A DNA stretch of 64,000 nt. It comes from Helicobacter japonicus. Its GTDB lineage: Bacteria; Campylobacterota; Campylobacteria; Campylobacterales; Helicobacteraceae. The DNA lies in NCBI RefSeq assembly GCF_000762845.2, contig NZ_JRMQ02000007.1, positions 1-64,000 on the forward strand, written 5' to 3'. Positions within the stretch are counted from its first letter, which is position 1, and each line of letters opens with the position of its first letter. The notes beneath the pieces were generated by a model that saw nothing but the letters and a program-made list of their open reading frames with translations, was not told the DNA's origin and made no database searches. Shown here piece after piece: positions 35,515-46,389 of the stretch. A program made the translations under genes and the position numbers.

Positions 35515-35865
35515 TTACACAAACTCAATAATTGCCATTTGTGAAGCATCGCCCTTTCGTAAGCGTGTGCGTTGGATTCTCGTGTATCCACCATTGCGAG
35601 AGGCATATTTAGGAGCTATTTCTGCTACGAGCTTTTTAGTAGCTCCTTTATCTTGCAAATAAGCAAAAACATAGCGATGTGCATTTAAATCTCCGCTACG
35701 CGCTGCTGTAATAAGCTTTTCAATATAGCTTTGTAATTCTTTTGCCTTAAAAACACCTGTTTCAATCTTGCCATATTCAATAAGAGCAATAGCAAGATTC
35801 TTAAGTAACGCCTTGCGATGTGCTGAAGTGCGCCCTAATTTCCTATATCCATGTCTATGTCTCAT
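35515..35865 (-). CDS. rplQ: 50S ribosomal protein L17
   Basis: 116 aa; [20 protein letters not shown] is the standard start of bL17, lining the peptide exit tunnel. Last gene of the alpha operon, 12 bp after rpoA. Followed by the mogA remnant; a hairpin with 8-bp arms (CATTCTCT/AGAGAATG) at about 35460-35482 could aid termination but lacks a T run. Confidence 0.97.
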   Translation of the reverse strand: MRHRHGYRKLGRTSAHRKALLKNLAIALIEYGKIETGVFKAKELQSYIEKLITAARSGDLNAHRYVFAYLQDKGATKKLVAEIAPKYASRNGGYTRIQRTRLRKGDASQMAIIEFV

Positions 35866-35877
35866 TTTGCGTCCCTT

Positions 35878-36885
35878 TTATTGGTTATTTTTTATTTTTG
35901 CTAACTTACGATTAAGAAGTTGTAAAATATCTTCAGCGATTTCTCCACCCACAGGGTATCCAAGCTCATAAAGCTTATCGGCAATTTCATCATAAGATTT
36001 TTTACCCATATTTTTAATATTTTTGAGCTCATTTTCACTCATAATTACGAGCTCACCTACATATTTTAAGCCTGACCTATCAAGGCAATTAAAGCAACGC
36101 GCACTAAGATTGAGTGTATCAATCTTAATCATCAATGTTTTAAGTTCTCCAGAATTTTCAGCAATATTTTTTGTGCTACTTGATGTTGCACTTAAATCTA
36201 TACCAAAAATACTCATTTGCTTATGCATAATTGCTACTGCTTCTTTAAAAGCAGTAAGAGGGTCAATCTGCCCATCTGTTTCAATATCAAAAATGATTTT
36301 CTCATAATTTGGATTATCTTCAACAAGCACATTTTCAATTTCATATACTGCTTTTTTCACAGGTGTAAAATATGCATCAAGCGGGATATAATCCTCTGCA
36401 ATTTTGCCACGAATATGCTCACTTGGCACATATCCTATACCCTTTTGGATAATCAGCGAAAAGCTAATATCCGCATTTTCATTAATTGTAGCCAAGTAAG
36501 CGTCAGGATTCACAATCTCTACTACATCATTAGCAAGCTCATTTGCATTAAGCACCATCGGTCCCTTAAAATCATACTGCAGTTGCACACTATCAAGTGT
36601 CTTATCTTTGATAAGAAACCGAATATTTTTCAGGTTACTAATGAAATGTGATACATCTTCGACAATCCCTCGAATAGAATCAAATTCGTGCAAAACACCT
36701 TGAATCTTTAAAGCAGTGGGCGCATAACCTACTGAGCTTGAAAGAAGCAAACGACGAATCGGATGAGCTAGGGTAATAGCGTAGCCAGATTCAAAAGGAT
36801 AGATACTAATTTTAGTCCTATTGGCTGAAACTGGGTCAGCCTTTATTTCTGTGGGGATATAAGGTTCAGTTTTAATCATATTCAT
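35878..36885 (-). CDS. rpoA: RNA polymerase alpha subunit
   Basis: Assembly platform of RNA polymerase. N-terminal domain with PFESGYAITLAHPIRRLLLSS, C-terminal domain ending GLKYVGELVIMSENELKNI with the helix-hairpin-helix KNMGKKSYDEIADKL. The frame is open to 36924, overlapping rpsD, but AAGGATGG before ATG 36885 sets the start (MNMIKTEPY), giving 335 aa with no overlap. Confidence 0.97.
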   Translation of the reverse strand: MNMIKTEPYIPTEIKADPVSANRTKISIYPFESGYAITLAHPIRRLLLSSSVGYAPTALKIQGVLHEFDSIRGIVEDVSHFISNLKNIRFLIKDKTLDSVQLQYDFKGPMVLNANELANDVVEIVNPDAYLATINENADISFSLIIQKGIGYVPSEHIRGKIAEDYIPLDAYFTPVKKAVYEIENVLVEDNPNYEKIIFDIETDGQIDPLTAFKEAVAIMHKQMSIFGIDLSATSSSTKNIAENSGELKTLMIKIDTLNLSARCFNCLDRSGLKYVGELVIMSENELKNIKNMGKKSYDEIADKLYELGYPVGGEIAEDILQLLNRKLAKIKNNQ

Positions 36886-36904
36886 TTTATAGCCATCCTT
36901 TATG

Positions 36905-37531
36905 TTATTTAGAATAAAGCTCAACTATCAATCTTTCTTCAATAGGTATCACTACTTCTTCTCTTTGTGGAAAACGAGTAAAAATACCAAACTTCTTTTC
37001 TTTATCTACATCAACCCAAGGAACAATACCTGTTTGCGCAGTCAAATCAATCGCACGCAATATTTGAGGATTATTTTTACTTTTCTCTTTTATCTCAATT
37101 TTCTGTCCGGGCTTTACCATATATGAAGGAATATCCACACGCTTACCATTGATAAGAATATGTCCGTGTGTAACAAGCTGTCTTGCAAATCTTCTTGTTG
37201 TTGCAAAACCCATTCTATATACAACATTATCAAGCCGCTGCTCAATAATACGCACAAGATTCTCACCTGTATTACCTTCTTGACGATTTGCTTCTTTAAA
37301 AAGCGCACGGAATTGTTTTTCACTTACGCCATACATCATTTTAGCTTTTTGTTTCTCACGAAGTTGCAAACCATATTCTGAAATCTTACCACGTTTTTGT
37401 CCGTGTTGTCCTGGTCCATAAGGTCGCTTATCTAGCGCACTTTTACCTGCTAATCTTCTCTCACCTTTTAACGCAAGAGATACACCAAATCGTCTTTCTA
37501 ATTTTTCAACTGGTCCTCTATATCGTGCCAT
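36905..37531 (-). CDS. rpsD: 30S ribosomal protein S4
   Basis: 208 aa, primary 16S rRNA binder. [19 protein letters not shown] start and the S4 RNA-binding domain ([20 protein letters not shown] then [18 protein letters not shown]) are seen. No N-terminal zinc cysteines, the zinc-free form. 11 bp after rpsK. Confidence 0.97.
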   Translation of the reverse strand: MARYRGPVEKLERRFGVSLALKGERRLAGKSALDKRPYGPGQHGQKRGKISEYGLQLREKQKAKMMYGVSEKQFRALFKEANRQEGNTGENLVRIIEQRLDNVVYRMGFATTRRFARQLVTHGHILINGKRVDIPSYMVKPGQKIEIKEKSKNNPQILRAIDLTAQTGIVPWVDVDKEKKFGIFTRFPQREEVVIPIEERLIVELYSK

Positions 37532-37542
37532 ATATTACTCCC

Positions 37543-37932
37543 TTACACTCTTCTTCTTTTTGGTGGTCTGCAACCATTATGTGGCAATGGCGTAATGTCT
37601 TTAAGCCATAAAACCTTGATACCTTCAACTGCTCCTACACTCTTCACAGCTGTTTCTCTTCCGCTACCTGGTCCTTGCACTTTAATGCCTACCTCTTTTA
37701 TACCGTGTTCTTTTGCTTTTTCCATTGCAGACTCCACAGCTTGTTGTGCTGCATAAGGAGTAGATTTTTTACTTCCTTTAAAGCCTAATCCACCAGCAGT
37801 AGCCCAGCACAATACATTGCCCATTTCATCAGTAACAGTTACATTTGTATTATTAAATGATGCAGAAATACATACTATGCCTCGTGCAATATTCTTTTTT
37901 ACTTTTTTCTTCGTTACAGCTTTTTTTGCCAT
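37543..37932 (-). CDS. rpsK: 30S ribosomal protein S11
   Basis: 129 aa with a basic start ([13 protein letters not shown]), [18 protein letters not shown] and the C-terminal [13 protein letters not shown] typical of uS11 in the 30S platform. 11 bp after rpsM. Confidence 0.97.
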   Translation of the reverse strand: MAKKAVTKKKVKKNIARGIVCISASFNNTNVTVTDEMGNVLCWATAGGLGFKGSKKSTPYAAQQAVESAMEKAKEHGIKEVGIKVQGPGSGRETAVKSVGAVEGIKVLWLKDITPLPHNGCRPPKRRRV

Positions 37933-37943
37933 CTGCTCACTCC

Positions 37944-38306
37944 TTACTTGCTACCAACAGTTTTTTTCTTGCCCTTGCGTGTGCGAGCATTATTTTTTGT
38001 AGTCTGTCCTCGAACAGGCAATCCTTTTCTATGTCTTAAGCCTCTATAACTTCCTAAGTCCATTAAAGCTTTAATGTCCATTGTTACTTTCTTTCTAAGG
38101 TCACCCTCTACCATATAGCTTTCTTGAATCTTTTTTGCAATAGACGAAACTTCATCTTCGCTGAGATCAAAAACTCGCTTATCAAAAGAAATATTTACAG
38201 CCTTGAGGATATCTCTTGAGCTTTTGAGCCCAATACCATAAATATAAGTGAGAGCATATTCTACTCTTTTCTTTTTTGGCAAATCTACACCAGCAATTCT
38301 AGCCAT
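37944..38306 (-). CDS. rpsM: 30S ribosomal protein S13
   Basis: 120 aa. [20 protein letters not shown] start and [20 protein letters not shown] tail are diagnostic of uS13, which bridges to the 50S subunit. 3 bp after rpmJ. Confidence 0.97.
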   Translation of the reverse strand: MARIAGVDLPKKKRVEYALTYIYGIGLKSSRDILKAVNISFDKRVFDLSEDEVSSIAKKIQESYMVEGDLRKKVTMDIKALMDLGSYRGLRHRKGLPVRGQTTKNNARTRKGKKKTVGSK

Positions 38307-38309
38307 TGT

Positions 38310-38423
38310 TTATCCTTGTCTTTGTTTGTGTTTTGGGGTTGAGCAAATCACTCGAACCACGCCCTTACGCTTGATAACTTTACATTTATCACACATTTTT
38401 TTGACCGAAGGTCGAACTTTCAT
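38310..38423 (-). CDS. rpmJ: 50S ribosomal protein L36
   Basis: 37-aa protein, [20 protein letters not shown] followed by [17 protein letters not shown]. Zinc ligands C11, C14, C27 and H32 are all present, the zinc-binding form of bL36. AAAGGAG precedes the ATG. Starts the alpha part of the operon after an 89-bp gap from infA, where TAGAAT could be a -10. Confidence 0.95.
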   Translation of the reverse strand: MKVRPSVKKMCDKCKVIKRKGVVRVICSTPKHKQRQG

Positions 38424-38512
38424 ACCTACTCCTTTGTATTTTCTAACTTTTTTGAGTTAAAACTGCGGATTCTACACAAAAAATATTTAAAAACTACTTA
38501 CACGACACAATT

Positions 38513-38731
38513 TTATTTATGCCTATAAGTAATTCTTCCCTTATCTAGGCTATAAGGAGTAAGCTCGATTTTTACCATATCACCAGGTAAAATTTTAATA
38601 TAATGCATACGCATCTTACCAGCTATATGGCAAAGCACTATATGTCCATTTTCAAGTTGCACACGAAAAGTTGCATTCGGCAAAGCCTCAATAACTTTCC
38701 CATCAACTTCAATCACATCATCTTTTGCCAT
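38513..38731 (-). CDS. infA: Translation initiation factor IF-1
   Basis: 72 aa S1/OB-fold protein binding the A site during initiation. [20 protein letters not shown] and [17 protein letters not shown] are family signatures. Starts directly after map, the order seen in Helicobacter where adk is not in this operon. Confidence 0.96.
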   Translation of the reverse strand: MAKDDVIEVDGKVIEALPNATFRVQLENGHIVLCHIAGKMRMHYIKILPGDMVKIELTPYSLDKGRITYRHK

Positions 38732-39493
38732 CTATTTTACCTCCGTTAAAATCTCTGCTTGACCGCCAATAATTGCAATTGTATGTTCATAATGACTGCC
38801 ATTTAAACCATCTTTTGCAACAACTGACCATTTATCATTGAGTATAGTTGGTTCTCCATCAAGTTGAGCAATCATTGGCTCAATGCAAAATACCATACCC
38901 TCTTTAATTTTTGGACCTTGTTTTGGATTTGGAGATTCTAAATAATTTGGAATCTCGGGTTCTTCGTGTGGAGACCTTCCTATACCGTGCCCACAAAACC
39001 CACGCAATGGCTCAAATCCTCGCCTTATAATTGAATCTTCTAAGATAGAGCTTAATTCTTTAAAACGCATACCTTCTTTTATTTGAGAAATAGCCTCATA
39101 TAAAGTATCCTTGGCACAATCAATCAAAAGCTTATCTTTCTCTTCAATCTCACCAATACCAATAGTAATTGCAGCATCACCATACCAACCGTTATATTCT
39201 ACACCTATATCAATCCCCACAATATCACCATTTTTTAGCCTATATTCTGTAGGAATGCCGTGAATAATCACTTCATTAACAGAAGCACAAATAGAATTTG
39301 GGAATCCATAAAGCTGATAAAAAGCCGCCCTGCCACCTTGAGAAGAGATAAATTCCCTTGCTAAAGTATCAAGTTCAAGAAGAGAAACTCCCTCCTTTGC
39401 ACGAGTAGCAAGGAGCTGTAAGGTTTGAGCGACAATTCTATTTGGTATGCGTAAAGATTCTATATCTTTTTTACTCTTAATACTAATTGCCAT
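38732..39493 (-). CDS. map: Methionine aminopeptidase type I
   Basis: 253 aa, removes initiator methionine from new proteins. Metal ligands are in place: GIDIGVEYNGWYGDAA (two Asp), CGHGIGRSPHEEPEI (His), FCIEPM (Glu) and the C-terminal YEHTIAI region with its Glu. 1 bp after secY and 0 bp before infA. Confidence 0.96.
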   Translation of the reverse strand: MAISIKSKKDIESLRIPNRIVAQTLQLLATRAKEGVSLLELDTLAREFISSQGGRAAFYQLYGFPNSICASVNEVIIHGIPTEYRLKNGDIVGIDIGVEYNGWYGDAAITIGIGEIEEKDKLLIDCAKDTLYEAISQIKEGMRFKELSSILEDSIIRRGFEPLRGFCGHGIGRSPHEEPEIPNYLESPNPKQGPKIKEGMVFCIEPMIAQLDGEPTILNDKWSVVAKDGLNGSHYEHTIAIIGGQAEILTEVK

Positions 39494-39494
39494 A

Positions 39495-40745
39495 TCAAAG
39501 CCCTACGGCACTTAGAGTTTGATATTTATTCATATAAATTTGAGCCTCTATACGTCTCATTGTATCAATAGCAACTTGCACTACAATCAACACTGCTGTT
39601 CCACCAAAATAAAAAGGCACACCTGTAAATTTCACAAGTATCCACGGGAGGGTTGAAACAAGCGCAAGATATAATGCTCCCCAAAAAGTAAGGTTACTTG
39701 CTACATTATTGAGAAAATTTGCCGTTCCCTCTCCCGGACGCAAACCGGGGATAAAGCCACCTTGTCTTTTGAGATTATCTGCTATATCTTTTGCATTAAA
39801 GACAATAGAAGCATAAAAATAAGCAAAGAAAACCACTAAAACAAACATCAGCGCATTGTATGTGTAGCCATCAGGTCTTAAAATATCTGCGATACTTTGA
39901 ATAATTGTATTTGATGAAGCTTGTAGTATAGTAGAAGGAAACACAAGCAATGCAGAGGCAAAAATTGGAGGAATGACACCACTTAAATTCATTTTTACAG
40001 GAATATAATTCATAATACGCTTATTTTGATTCTGCATAATTACTTTACGTGCATAAGAAACAGGTATGCGTCTTTCAGCTAATTCAATAAAAATAATAAC
40101 GCCAACGGTAAGAATAATTACTGCAAGAAGGATAAGAAGCACAAAGACATTAAGTTGTCCTGTATTCACAAGATTAAATGTTTGACCTATGCTTGAAGGA
40201 ATACCAGAGACAATGCCTCCAAAGATAATGAGGCTAATTCCATTACCTACACCTCTTTGCGTAATTTGCTCACCAATCCACATAAGTAGCATTGTGCCTG
40301 TAAGCATAGAGAAAACTGATACAACAATGAAAAGATTCAAATCAATTTTAATCGCTCCAGTGCTCATACTATTAAGCCCAATACTCACGCTCACAGCCTG
40401 GATAATAGTAATGCCTATTGTTACATAACGCACAATTTGCATATATTTTTGCATACCATCACGTTCTTTTTTCATTTTTGCAAGATTAGGAAAAGTCGCT
40501 GCCAGAAGTTCCATAATGATAGAGGCTGTAATGTATGGCATAATACCGAGTGAAATAATACTAAAACGCTCTACTGCATTACCGCTAAACATATTAAACA
40601 ATCCGAGTGCATTGTTTGCATTATCATCAATAAATGATTTAATAATACTTACATCTACACCGGGGACAGGCACATACGCTAAGATTCTATACGCAAATAA
40701 AAAAGCAAGTGTGATAAGAATCTTATTTACAATGCTTTTTGTCAT
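39495..40745 (-). CDS. secY: Protein translocase subunit SecY
   Basis: 416 aa, ten membrane helices forming the Sec channel. ILITLAFLFAYRILAYVPVPGVD start, GNGISLIIFGGIV, and GGFIPGLRPGEGTANFL before TM9 are seen. ATG shares a base with the rplO stop (TAATG). Confidence 0.97.
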   Translation of the reverse strand: MTKSIVNKILITLAFLFAYRILAYVPVPGVDVSIIKSFIDDNANNALGLFNMFSGNAVERFSIISLGIMPYITASIIMELLAATFPNLAKMKKERDGMQKYMQIVRYVTIGITIIQAVSVSIGLNSMSTGAIKIDLNLFIVVSVFSMLTGTMLLMWIGEQITQRGVGNGISLIIFGGIVSGIPSSIGQTFNLVNTGQLNVFVLLILLAVIILTVGVIIFIELAERRIPVSYARKVIMQNQNKRIMNYIPVKMNLSGVIPPIFASALLVFPSTILQASSNTIIQSIADILRPDGYTYNALMFVLVVFFAYFYASIVFNAKDIADNLKRQGGFIPGLRPGEGTANFLNNVASNLTFWGALYLALVSTLPWILVKFTGVPFYFGGTAVLIVVQVAIDTMRRIEAQIYMNKYQTLSAVGL

Positions 40746-41143
40746 TATTTATTTCCACTAGTCATAATAGAAGTGTCTTTAATTTTAGAAGCCAAACCTT
40801 TTGCCTTTGTGCCGATAAGTTTTACTCGAGTTGCATTCTTTGGGATACTAAAATGAGTGCGCAAAACTTCCATATTGATTTCAGAAAGAGTTTCAAGGAT
40901 TTGTGCTTTATCAACATTAATCACAATAGGCTTTTCTACGCGTGAAGTAAAGCCTACCTTAGGCAAACGTCTTTGGAGTGGCTGTTGCCCGCCCTCAAAA
41001 CCTCTTTTTGCCTTATAACCTGTGCGAGCAGTTTGTCCTTTGCCACCACGAGTAGATGTTTTACCCATACCACTACCTTGTCCTCTTCCTACACGTTTAA
41101 TATCCTTTGTGCTGCCTTCTGCTGGTTTAATCTTTTCTAGCAT
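40745..41143 (-). CDS. rplO: 50S ribosomal protein L15
   Basis: 132 aa; [19 protein letters not shown] start typical of uL15. Directly follows rpsE with no rpmD (L30) between, as is normal in Helicobacter. 10 bp gap. Confidence 0.97.
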   Translation of the reverse strand: MLEKIKPAEGSTKDIKRVGRGQGSGMGKTSTRGGKGQTARTGYKAKRGFEGGQQPLQRRLPKVGFTSRVEKPIVINVDKAQILETLSEINMEVLRTHFSIPKNATRVKLIGTKAKGLASKIKDTSIMTSGNK

Positions 41144-41153
41144 AGCCTACTCC

Positions 41154-41594
41154 TCAAGCTTTAATTCGTGCAAGCGCATCAATAGTTGCACGCACTACAT
41201 TGTAAGGATTGTTAGAACCAAGCGATTTGGTCAAGATGTCCTTAATCCCTGCAAGCTCAATTACAGGACGAGTAGAACCACCTGCAATAACACCTGTCCC
41301 CTCACTTGCTGGTTTTAATAAAATCTTACTTGCATTATATTTATGCTCAATATCGTGTGCGATCGTTGTGCCTTTGATATTGACCTTAATAACATTTTTA
41401 AAAGCATCATCAATAGCTTTCTTAATTGCATCAGGAACTTCTTTTGCTTTACCAAGCCCAAAGCCAACGAGTCCATTTTTATTACCCACAACAACAAGTG
41501 CATTAAAACGGAATCTACGACCACCTTTTACAACTTTTGTAACCCTACCAATATTTACAACAACTTCGCTAAATTCTTCTCTATTGATTTCCAT
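41154..41594 (-). CDS. rpsE: 30S ribosomal protein S5
   Basis: 146 aa, slightly shorter than the E. coli protein. [20 protein letters not shown] and [18 protein letters not shown] are uS5 signatures; it aids mRNA unwinding and decoding accuracy. 13 bp after rplR. Confidence 0.97.
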   Translation of the reverse strand: MEINREEFSEVVVNIGRVTKVVKGGRRFRFNALVVVGNKNGLVGFGLGKAKEVPDAIKKAIDDAFKNVIKVNIKGTTIAHDIEHKYNASKILLKPASEGTGVIAGGSTRPVIELAGIKDILTKSLGSNNPYNVVRATIDALARIKA

Positions 41595-41607
41595 AAGTAT
41601 CCTTATA

Positions 41608-41964
41608 TTATAACTTTATGCCATTTTCACGTAAAGTATCAGCAAATGCTGCGACAACGCCGTGATAAAGGTATCCATTTCTATCAAACACCACTTCTGT
41701 AACTTTAGCTTTTTTAAGGGCATTAACAAATTCGTTTGCGATCTTTTTTGCATCTTCTTTGTTATTGCCTAAGCCCAATTTTTTACCATCAACACTTGCA
41801 AGTGTTACACCTCGCTCATCATCAATTGCTTGTGCATAAAAATACTTATTAGATTTAAATACACTCACACGCGGCTTACTTGCTACGCCATAGATTTTTC
41901 CTCTTGTGCGTAACTTTCTCTTTATTTTAAGAAGCTGTTTTTGCTTTAATACTTTCTCTGTCAT
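41608..41964 (-). CDS. rplR: 50S ribosomal protein L18
   Basis: 118 aa 5S rRNA binder. [19 protein letters not shown] and the C-terminal [20 protein letters not shown] are typical of uL18. 14 bp after rplF. Confidence 0.97.
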   Translation of the reverse strand: MTEKVLKQKQLLKIKRKLRTRGKIYGVASKPRVSVFKSNKYFYAQAIDDERGVTLASVDGKKLGLGNNKEDAKKIANEFVNALKKAKVTEVVFDRNGYLYHGVVAAFADTLRENGIKL

Positions 41965-41978
41965 ATTGCACCCTTACT

Positions 41979-42515
41979 CTATTTTTTAGAAGTCTTACCT
42001 GCTTTACGCATAATGGTTTCATCGCTATATTTAATCCCTTTACCCTTATATGGTTCTGGTGGTCTAAACTCACGAATTTCAGCCGCAATCTGCCCTACTT
42101 GCTGTTTATCAGCACCTTTAATTGTAATCACATTCTTTTCTACACTCATCTCAATACCCGCAGGAATAGGATAAATCACAGGATGAGAGAATCCTAATGC
42201 CATTTCAAGATTCTTGCCACTTACACTTGCTTTATAACCCACACCATTGATTTCAAGTGCCTTTGTGAATCCTTGAGATAAACCAATAATGATATTATTT
42301 GCTAATGCACGATAAGTGCCCCAATATGCACGAGACTGCGCTTGAGAATCTACACTAGTAAAACTTAATGCTCCATCTTTCAATTCAATTTGGACACGTC
42401 CATATGTTTCAAGTTCTTTTTGCTCTTTTGCACTCTTAAAAAAAATCTTGCTTCCTTGAATTGATACCTCTACGCCTTTTGGAATACTAATAGGTTTTTT
42501 ACCGACTCTTGACAT
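41979..42515 (-). CDS. rplF: 50S ribosomal protein L6
   Basis: 178 aa; [17 protein letters not shown] start and the L6 signature [14 protein letters not shown] near the C-terminus. Two similar domains as in all uL6. 9 bp after rpsH. Confidence 0.97.
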   Translation of the reverse strand: MSRVGKKPISIPKGVEVSIQGSKIFFKSAKEQKELETYGRVQIELKDGALSFTSVDSQAQSRAYWGTYRALANNIIIGLSQGFTKALEINGVGYKASVSGKNLEMALGFSHPVIYPIPAGIEMSVEKNVITIKGADKQQVGQIAAEIREFRPPEPYKGKGIKYSDETIMRKAGKTSKK

Positions 42516-42524
42516 AATTTTCTC

Positions 42525-42920
42525 CTACCATATACTACAAAGTGCTTCGCCACCGACATTTTCACGATAAGCTTCATCATTAGCAATTACACCCTTGCTT
42601 GTGCTTACTACTATTGTGCCATAGCCATTCTTAAAACGTTTTAGCTCACTTCTCCCTTTATACACACGTCTTCCAGGCTTGCTAATACGTTTAATCTCAT
42701 TAATCACACTTTTCCCTCGTTCATCATAGGCAAGCTGCACCATAATAGATTGCTTACCATCTTTATCATTAACCTTATAATCTTTAATAAAACCTTTTGT
42801 CTTAAAGACTTCTAAAACAGATACAACAATCTTTGCATAATACAATGTTGTAACCTCTAATCGCCTCATAGAAGCATTACGAATTCTCGTTAAAGAATCT
42901 GCAATAATATCATTTACCAT
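42525..42920 (-). CDS. rpsH: 30S ribosomal protein S8
   Basis: 131 aa; start [19 protein letters not shown] and C-terminal [17 protein letters not shown] are uS8 signatures. In E. coli S8 represses the spc operon at the mRNA level; no such site was identified here. 9 bp after rpsN. Confidence 0.97.
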   Translation of the reverse strand: MVNDIIADSLTRIRNASMRRLEVTTLYYAKIVVSVLEVFKTKGFIKDYKVNDKDGKQSIMVQLAYDERGKSVINEIKRISKPGRRVYKGRSELKRFKNGYGTIVVSTSKGVIANDEAYRENVGGEALCSIW

Positions 42921-42929
42921 ATTTTCTCC

Positions 42930-43115
42930 TTACCAGCTTGCTTTACGAAGTCCGGGTATCAAACCTTCATTACCCATTTTACGCAAACATACTCTACATA
43001 AGCCAAAATCTCTATAAACAGAATGTGGTCGCCCACACACTTGACATCTTGTATAAGCTCGCACACTAAATTTTGCCTTTCTTTTTGCCTTTGCAATAAT
43101 TGATTTTTTTGCCAT
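42930..43115 (-). CDS. rpsN: 30S ribosomal protein S14, zinc type
   Basis: 61 aa, [20 protein letters not shown], with zinc cysteines C24, C27, C40 and C43 (CQVC and CRVC), the short zinc form of uS14. The frame is open to 43178 but only this ATG has a binding site (AAAGGA); the longer form would overlap rplE. 1 bp after rplE. Confidence 0.96.
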   Translation of the reverse strand: MAKKSIIAKAKRKAKFSVRAYTRCQVCGRPHSVYRDFGLCRVCLRKMGNEGLIPGLRKASW

Positions 43116-43116
43116 T

Positions 43117-43662
43117 TTATCGTCCTTTCGCAAAAGGCATACCAAGAAGCTCAAGCAACTTAAACGCCTCTTTATCACTTTGAGTAGAGGTTACAAATGT
43201 AATATTCATACCATGAGTTACCATAATATCATCATAAACCACTTCTGGAAACATAAGCTGTTCATTCAAGCCAAAACTATAATTTCCTCTTCCATCAAAT
43301 CCATTACGTTTAACACCTCTAAAGTCTTTCACGCGTGGCAATGCAATAACAATAAGTTTTTCAAGGAAATTATACATCATCTTACCGCGAAGAGTTACTT
43401 TCACACCCATAGGCATACCTTCACGCATCTTAAATCCTGCAACAGATTTTTTTGCAAGAGTAATAACTGCCTTTTGTCCAGCAATAAGCGAAATAGTATC
43501 CGCGATATTTTGCATAATTTTAGAATCTTTTGCATAATCTCCTGCACCAACACTAATTACAATTTTCTCTAATCGAGGTAAAAGCATAGGATTGCTAATA
43601 TTCAATTCACTTTTAAGTTGAGGGATAATCTCATTTTTATATTTTTCTCTTAGAGCAAACAT
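43117..43662 (-). CDS. rplE: 50S ribosomal protein L5
   Basis: 181 aa 5S rRNA binder. [38 protein letters not shown] and [20 protein letters not shown] are uL5 signatures. ATG overlaps the rplX stop by one base. Confidence 0.97.
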   Translation of the reverse strand: MFALREKYKNEIIPQLKSELNISNPMLLPRLEKIVISVGAGDYAKDSKIMQNIADTISLIAGQKAVITLAKKSVAGFKMREGMPMGVKVTLRGKMMYNFLEKLIVIALPRVKDFRGVKRNGFDGRGNYSFGLNEQLMFPEVVYDDIMVTHGMNITFVTSTQSDKEAFKLLELLGMPFAKGR

Positions 43663-43898
43663 TAATTATCTCCTTCCACTTTTTTTACATTTGAAATACT
43701 CATTGGCATTTCCTTAGATACAAATCCGCCCTTAGGATTTTTTTCACTTGCCTTGATTGCTTTTTTGACAAGCTTACAACCCTCTACCACAACTTGTGCT
43801 GTTTTTGGTAAAACTTGCAATACTTTTGCCTTTTTACCTTTGTCATCACCAGTGATGACAAGCACCATATCACCCTTTTTAATTTTAAACTTTGCCAC
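43662..43898 (-). CDS. rplX: 50S ribosomal protein L24
   Basis: 78 aa KOW-domain protein: [20 protein letters not shown], then [20 protein letters not shown]. Assembly initiator of the 50S. Shorter than E. coli (104 aa), as in other Campylobacterota. Confidence 0.96.
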   Translation of the reverse strand: MAKFKIKKGDMVLVITGDDKGKKAKVLQVLPKTAQVVVEGCKLVKKAIKASEKNPKGGFVSKEMPMSISNVKKVEGDN

Positions 43899-44266
43899 TA
43901 TAACACCTCCGGAGCTAACGATACTATTTTCATAAAGTTTGCGTATCGCACTTCTCTACTTACTGGTCCAAAAATTCTCGTGCCAATAGGTTCTCTCTTG
44001 GCATCAAGAATTACTGCTGCATTATCATCAAAACGCACAAGAGAACCATTTTCTCGATGAATCTCTTTTTTTGTTCTCACAACAACCGCTTTAACAACTT
44101 GCCCTTTCTTTACTTTTCCATTAGGAATAGCTTTTTTAACAGATGCAACTATCACATCACCTACACGTGCATATCTTCTATGACTACCGCCTAGAATCTT
44201 AATACACATAATTTCCTTTGCACCGCTATTGTCTGCGACATTTAATCTTGTAAAACTTTGTATCAT
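43898..44266 (-). CDS. rplN: 50S ribosomal protein L14
   Basis: 122 aa; [20 protein letters not shown] start and [20 protein letters not shown] tail are uL14 signatures. Overlaps rpsQ by 4 nt (ATGA) and rplX by 1. Confidence 0.97.
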   Translation of the reverse strand: MIQSFTRLNVADNSGAKEIMCIKILGGSHRRYARVGDVIVASVKKAIPNGKVKKGQVVKAVVVRTKKEIHRENGSLVRFDDNAAVILDAKREPIGTRIFGPVSREVRYANFMKIVSLAPEVL

Positions 44267-44535
44267 AGCTCTACTCCTGCGGTAATAATTTCTTTAAACC
44301 TAAAAGCTTTTGTTTTAGAAATAGGCTTACACTCAATCGCACTAATCACATCACCAATTTTCACACTATTGCTTTCATCGTGAATAGTATATTTTTTAAA
44401 ACGTTTAACAATTTTGCGATATTTTTCATGAACCACTTTGCGCTCTACCAAAATGACTACACTTTTATCGCCTGCCTTGCTGACAACTCTGCCCTGAATC
44501 ACTCTCTTATGTGCTTGCTTCTCACTCATACTCAA
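44263..44535 (-). CDS. rpsQ: 30S ribosomal protein S17
   Basis: 90 aa OB-fold; [20 protein letters not shown] and [16 protein letters not shown] match uS17. Starts within the last codons of rpmC (4-nt overlap); MSMSEK offers two ATGs, both possible. Confidence 0.96.
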   Translation of the reverse strand: MSMSEKQAHKRVIQGRVVSKAGDKSVVILVERKVVHEKYRKIVKRFKKYTIHDESNSVKIGDVISAIECKPISKTKAFRFKEIITAGVEL

Positions 44536-44720
44536 TCCTTTTTAGCACTTAAGGCTGTATTAATTCTTGCAATGTCCTTACGAATCACTTTAATTTCGCT
44601 CGGATTAGTAAGCTGCATTGTTTTGAGTTGCAATCTTTTTTCAAAAAGCAACGACTTTTTTTCCTTTAACATCTTTTGCAATTCTGCAATATCTTTATCT
44701 TTCAAATCAATAAATTTCAT
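44532..44720 (-). CDS. rpmC: 50S ribosomal protein L29
   Basis: 62 aa, helical hairpin near the exit tunnel: [20 protein letters not shown] then [18 protein letters not shown] 44720 is preceded by GAGAG and lies inside the end of rplP; a GTG at 44732 is the only alternative. Confidence 0.94.
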   Translation of the reverse strand: MKFIDLKDKDIAELQKMLKEKKSLLFEKRLQLKTMQLTNPSEIKVIRKDIARINTALSAKKD

Positions 44721-45132
44721 TTTCACTCTCACTGGTTATGATTTTGGTTTTAAAAGGAAGCTTACTTTGAGCTAAAGCTAAAGCTTCTCTTGCTAAAGCT
44801 TCATCAATCCCTGCCATTTCATAAATCATACGACCGGGCTTGATATTCATCACCCATTTTTCTACACCACCCTTACCTTTACCCATTCTTGTTTCAAGAG
44901 GTTTTGCAGTCAATGGCTTATCAGGAAACACACGAATCCACACCTTACCTGCTCTTTTAATATGTCTTGTCATTGCAATACGCGCAGATTCTATTTGGCG
45001 AGAATCAATTCTCCCGTGTTCTACTGCCTTAATCCCAATATCTCCAAAAGCCAAGTTTGCACCGCGGAAAGATTTACCACGATTGCGCCCTTTCATCTGC
45101 TTTCTATATTTCGTTCTCTTTGGCATTAACAT
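44707..45132 (-). CDS. rplP: 50S ribosomal protein L16
   Basis: 141 aa; [19 protein letters not shown] and the [20 protein letters not shown] signature. Lies at the tRNA A/P region. 3 bp after rpsC; end overlaps rpmC by 14 nt. Confidence 0.97.
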   Translation of the reverse strand: MLMPKRTKYRKQMKGRNRGKSFRGANLAFGDIGIKAVEHGRIDSRQIESARIAMTRHIKRAGKVWIRVFPDKPLTAKPLETRMGKGKGGVEKWVMNIKPGRMIYEMAGIDEALAREALALAQSKLPFKTKIITSESENEIY

Positions 45133-45135
45133 AAT

Positions 45136-45846
45136 TTATTGCCTCCCTTTTCGTGATTTAGAGCGCACTTCTTTATCGCCACTTCTACTCTCTTCCTTTT
45201 TCTCTGGCACAATACCTTTATGGAGCACCTCACCCTTAAAAATCCATACTTTTACACCAATGATTCCATATGTTGTCATTGCTTCTGCAAAACCATAATC
45301 AATTTTTGCACGCAAAGTATGCAAAGGCACACGTCCTTCCATATACCATTCTGTTCGAGCCATTTCAGCTCCAGCCAAACGCCCTGAAACTTTCACCTTG
45401 ATACCTTTTGCTCCAGCTTTCATTGCAGCTTGCATAACTTTTTTCATAGCTCGTCTAAAGGCTACACGTTTTTCAAGCTGTGTCGCAATATTTTCTGCTG
45501 CAAGTTGTGCATTAGCTTGAGGACGTTTTGCCTCTTTAATATTAATAAAGACTTCTTTGTTAAGAATCTTCTTCAAAGATTCTTTATGCTTATCAATATC
45601 TACACCTTTTTTCCCGATAATTAAACCCGGACGAGAAGCCACAACAGTTACGCGAATCTTATTAGCTGCGCGTTCAATGAGTATTTCACTCACACCCGCA
45701 TAATACATTTCGCGTTTTAAAAATTTACGAATTTTATGATCTTCTAGAATATTGGAAGGTGTCGTTTGTGAAACAGAAAACCATCGAGAAGACCAATTAC
45801 GATTAATACCTAATCTCAAACCTATTGGATTAACTTTTTGACCCAT
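45136..45846 (-). CDS. rpsC: 30S ribosomal protein S3
   Basis: 236 aa; [20 protein letters not shown] start, KH domain [18 protein letters not shown], and a charged C-terminal tail. Forms the mRNA entry site. 2 bp after rplV. Confidence 0.97.
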   Translation of the reverse strand: MGQKVNPIGLRLGINRNWSSRWFSVSQTTPSNILEDHKIRKFLKREMYYAGVSEILIERAANKIRVTVVASRPGLIIGKKGVDIDKHKESLKKILNKEVFINIKEAKRPQANAQLAAENIATQLEKRVAFRRAMKKVMQAAMKAGAKGIKVKVSGRLAGAEMARTEWYMEGRVPLHTLRAKIDYGFAEAMTTYGIIGVKVWIFKGEVLHKGIVPEKKEESRSGDKEVRSKSRKGRQ

Positions 45847-45848
45847 TG

Positions 45849-46376
45849 TTATTTTTCCTCGCCTTCAGTTTTTTTTGCCTTTGTCGTTTTAGCAGTTGCT
45901 GCTTTACTTGCTGTTTTTGTCTTAGTTTCAGTTTTTGGAGTAGATTTTGATTTTGAAACTGATTGAGTTGCTTTTGTTTCTGTGCTCTCTGCTTTTTTAA
46001 CTGCCACTTCTTTTGGAGATTTTGAATCTACTTTCTTTTTTGAATCTTGTGTGCTTGATTTTTGTGTGCCTACTTCTACCAAGATATGTGCTGTTGGCTT
46101 ACGAATAGGTGTTGCCCGCCCTTTAGCACGTGGCATAAAGCGTCTAAGCACAGGACCAGCATCAACACGACAAGAAGTAACAATCACATCTTGAGCATCA
46201 TATCCACCATTTGCTACTGCTGAAGCAATCACTTTAGAAATTACTTGAGCTGCTTTGTTGGGAGTAAATTCTAAACTTGCAATAGCAACCTCTGCATTCA
46301 TTCCTTGCACTTCTTTTGCGATAAGTCGTGCTTTTGTTGGAGATAGTCGAATATATCTTAATAATGCTTTACTCAT
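45849..46376 (-). CDS. rplV: 50S ribosomal protein L22 with long C-terminal extension
   Basis: Core uL22 (residues ~1-103): [39 protein letters not shown]. It is followed by about 70 residues made almost only of Lys, Thr, Ser, Ala, Glu, with several PKT/KTK repeats (104-175). E. coli L22 has 110 aa. The tail reads as disordered and basic; it could extend from the ribosome surface or bind rRNA. 13 bp after rpsS. Confidence 0.95.
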   Translation of the reverse strand: MSKALLRYIRLSPTKARLIAKEVQGMNAEVAIASLEFTPNKAAQVISKVIASAVANGGYDAQDVIVTSCRVDAGPVLRRFMPRAKGRATPIRKPTAHILVEVGTQKSSTQDSKKKVDSKSPKEVAVKKAESTETKATQSVSKSKSTPKTETKTKTASKAATAKTTKAKKTEGEEK

Positions 46377-46389
46377 CTACTTATTCCCC

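Noticed and set aside
36886-36924. Long rpoA start overlapping rpsD
   Set aside because: No binding site; ATG 36885 with AAGGATGG gives the normal N-terminus.
41144-41153. Loss of rpmD (L30) between rpsE and rplO
   Set aside because: Normal for Helicobacter and relatives, not a deletion in this strain.
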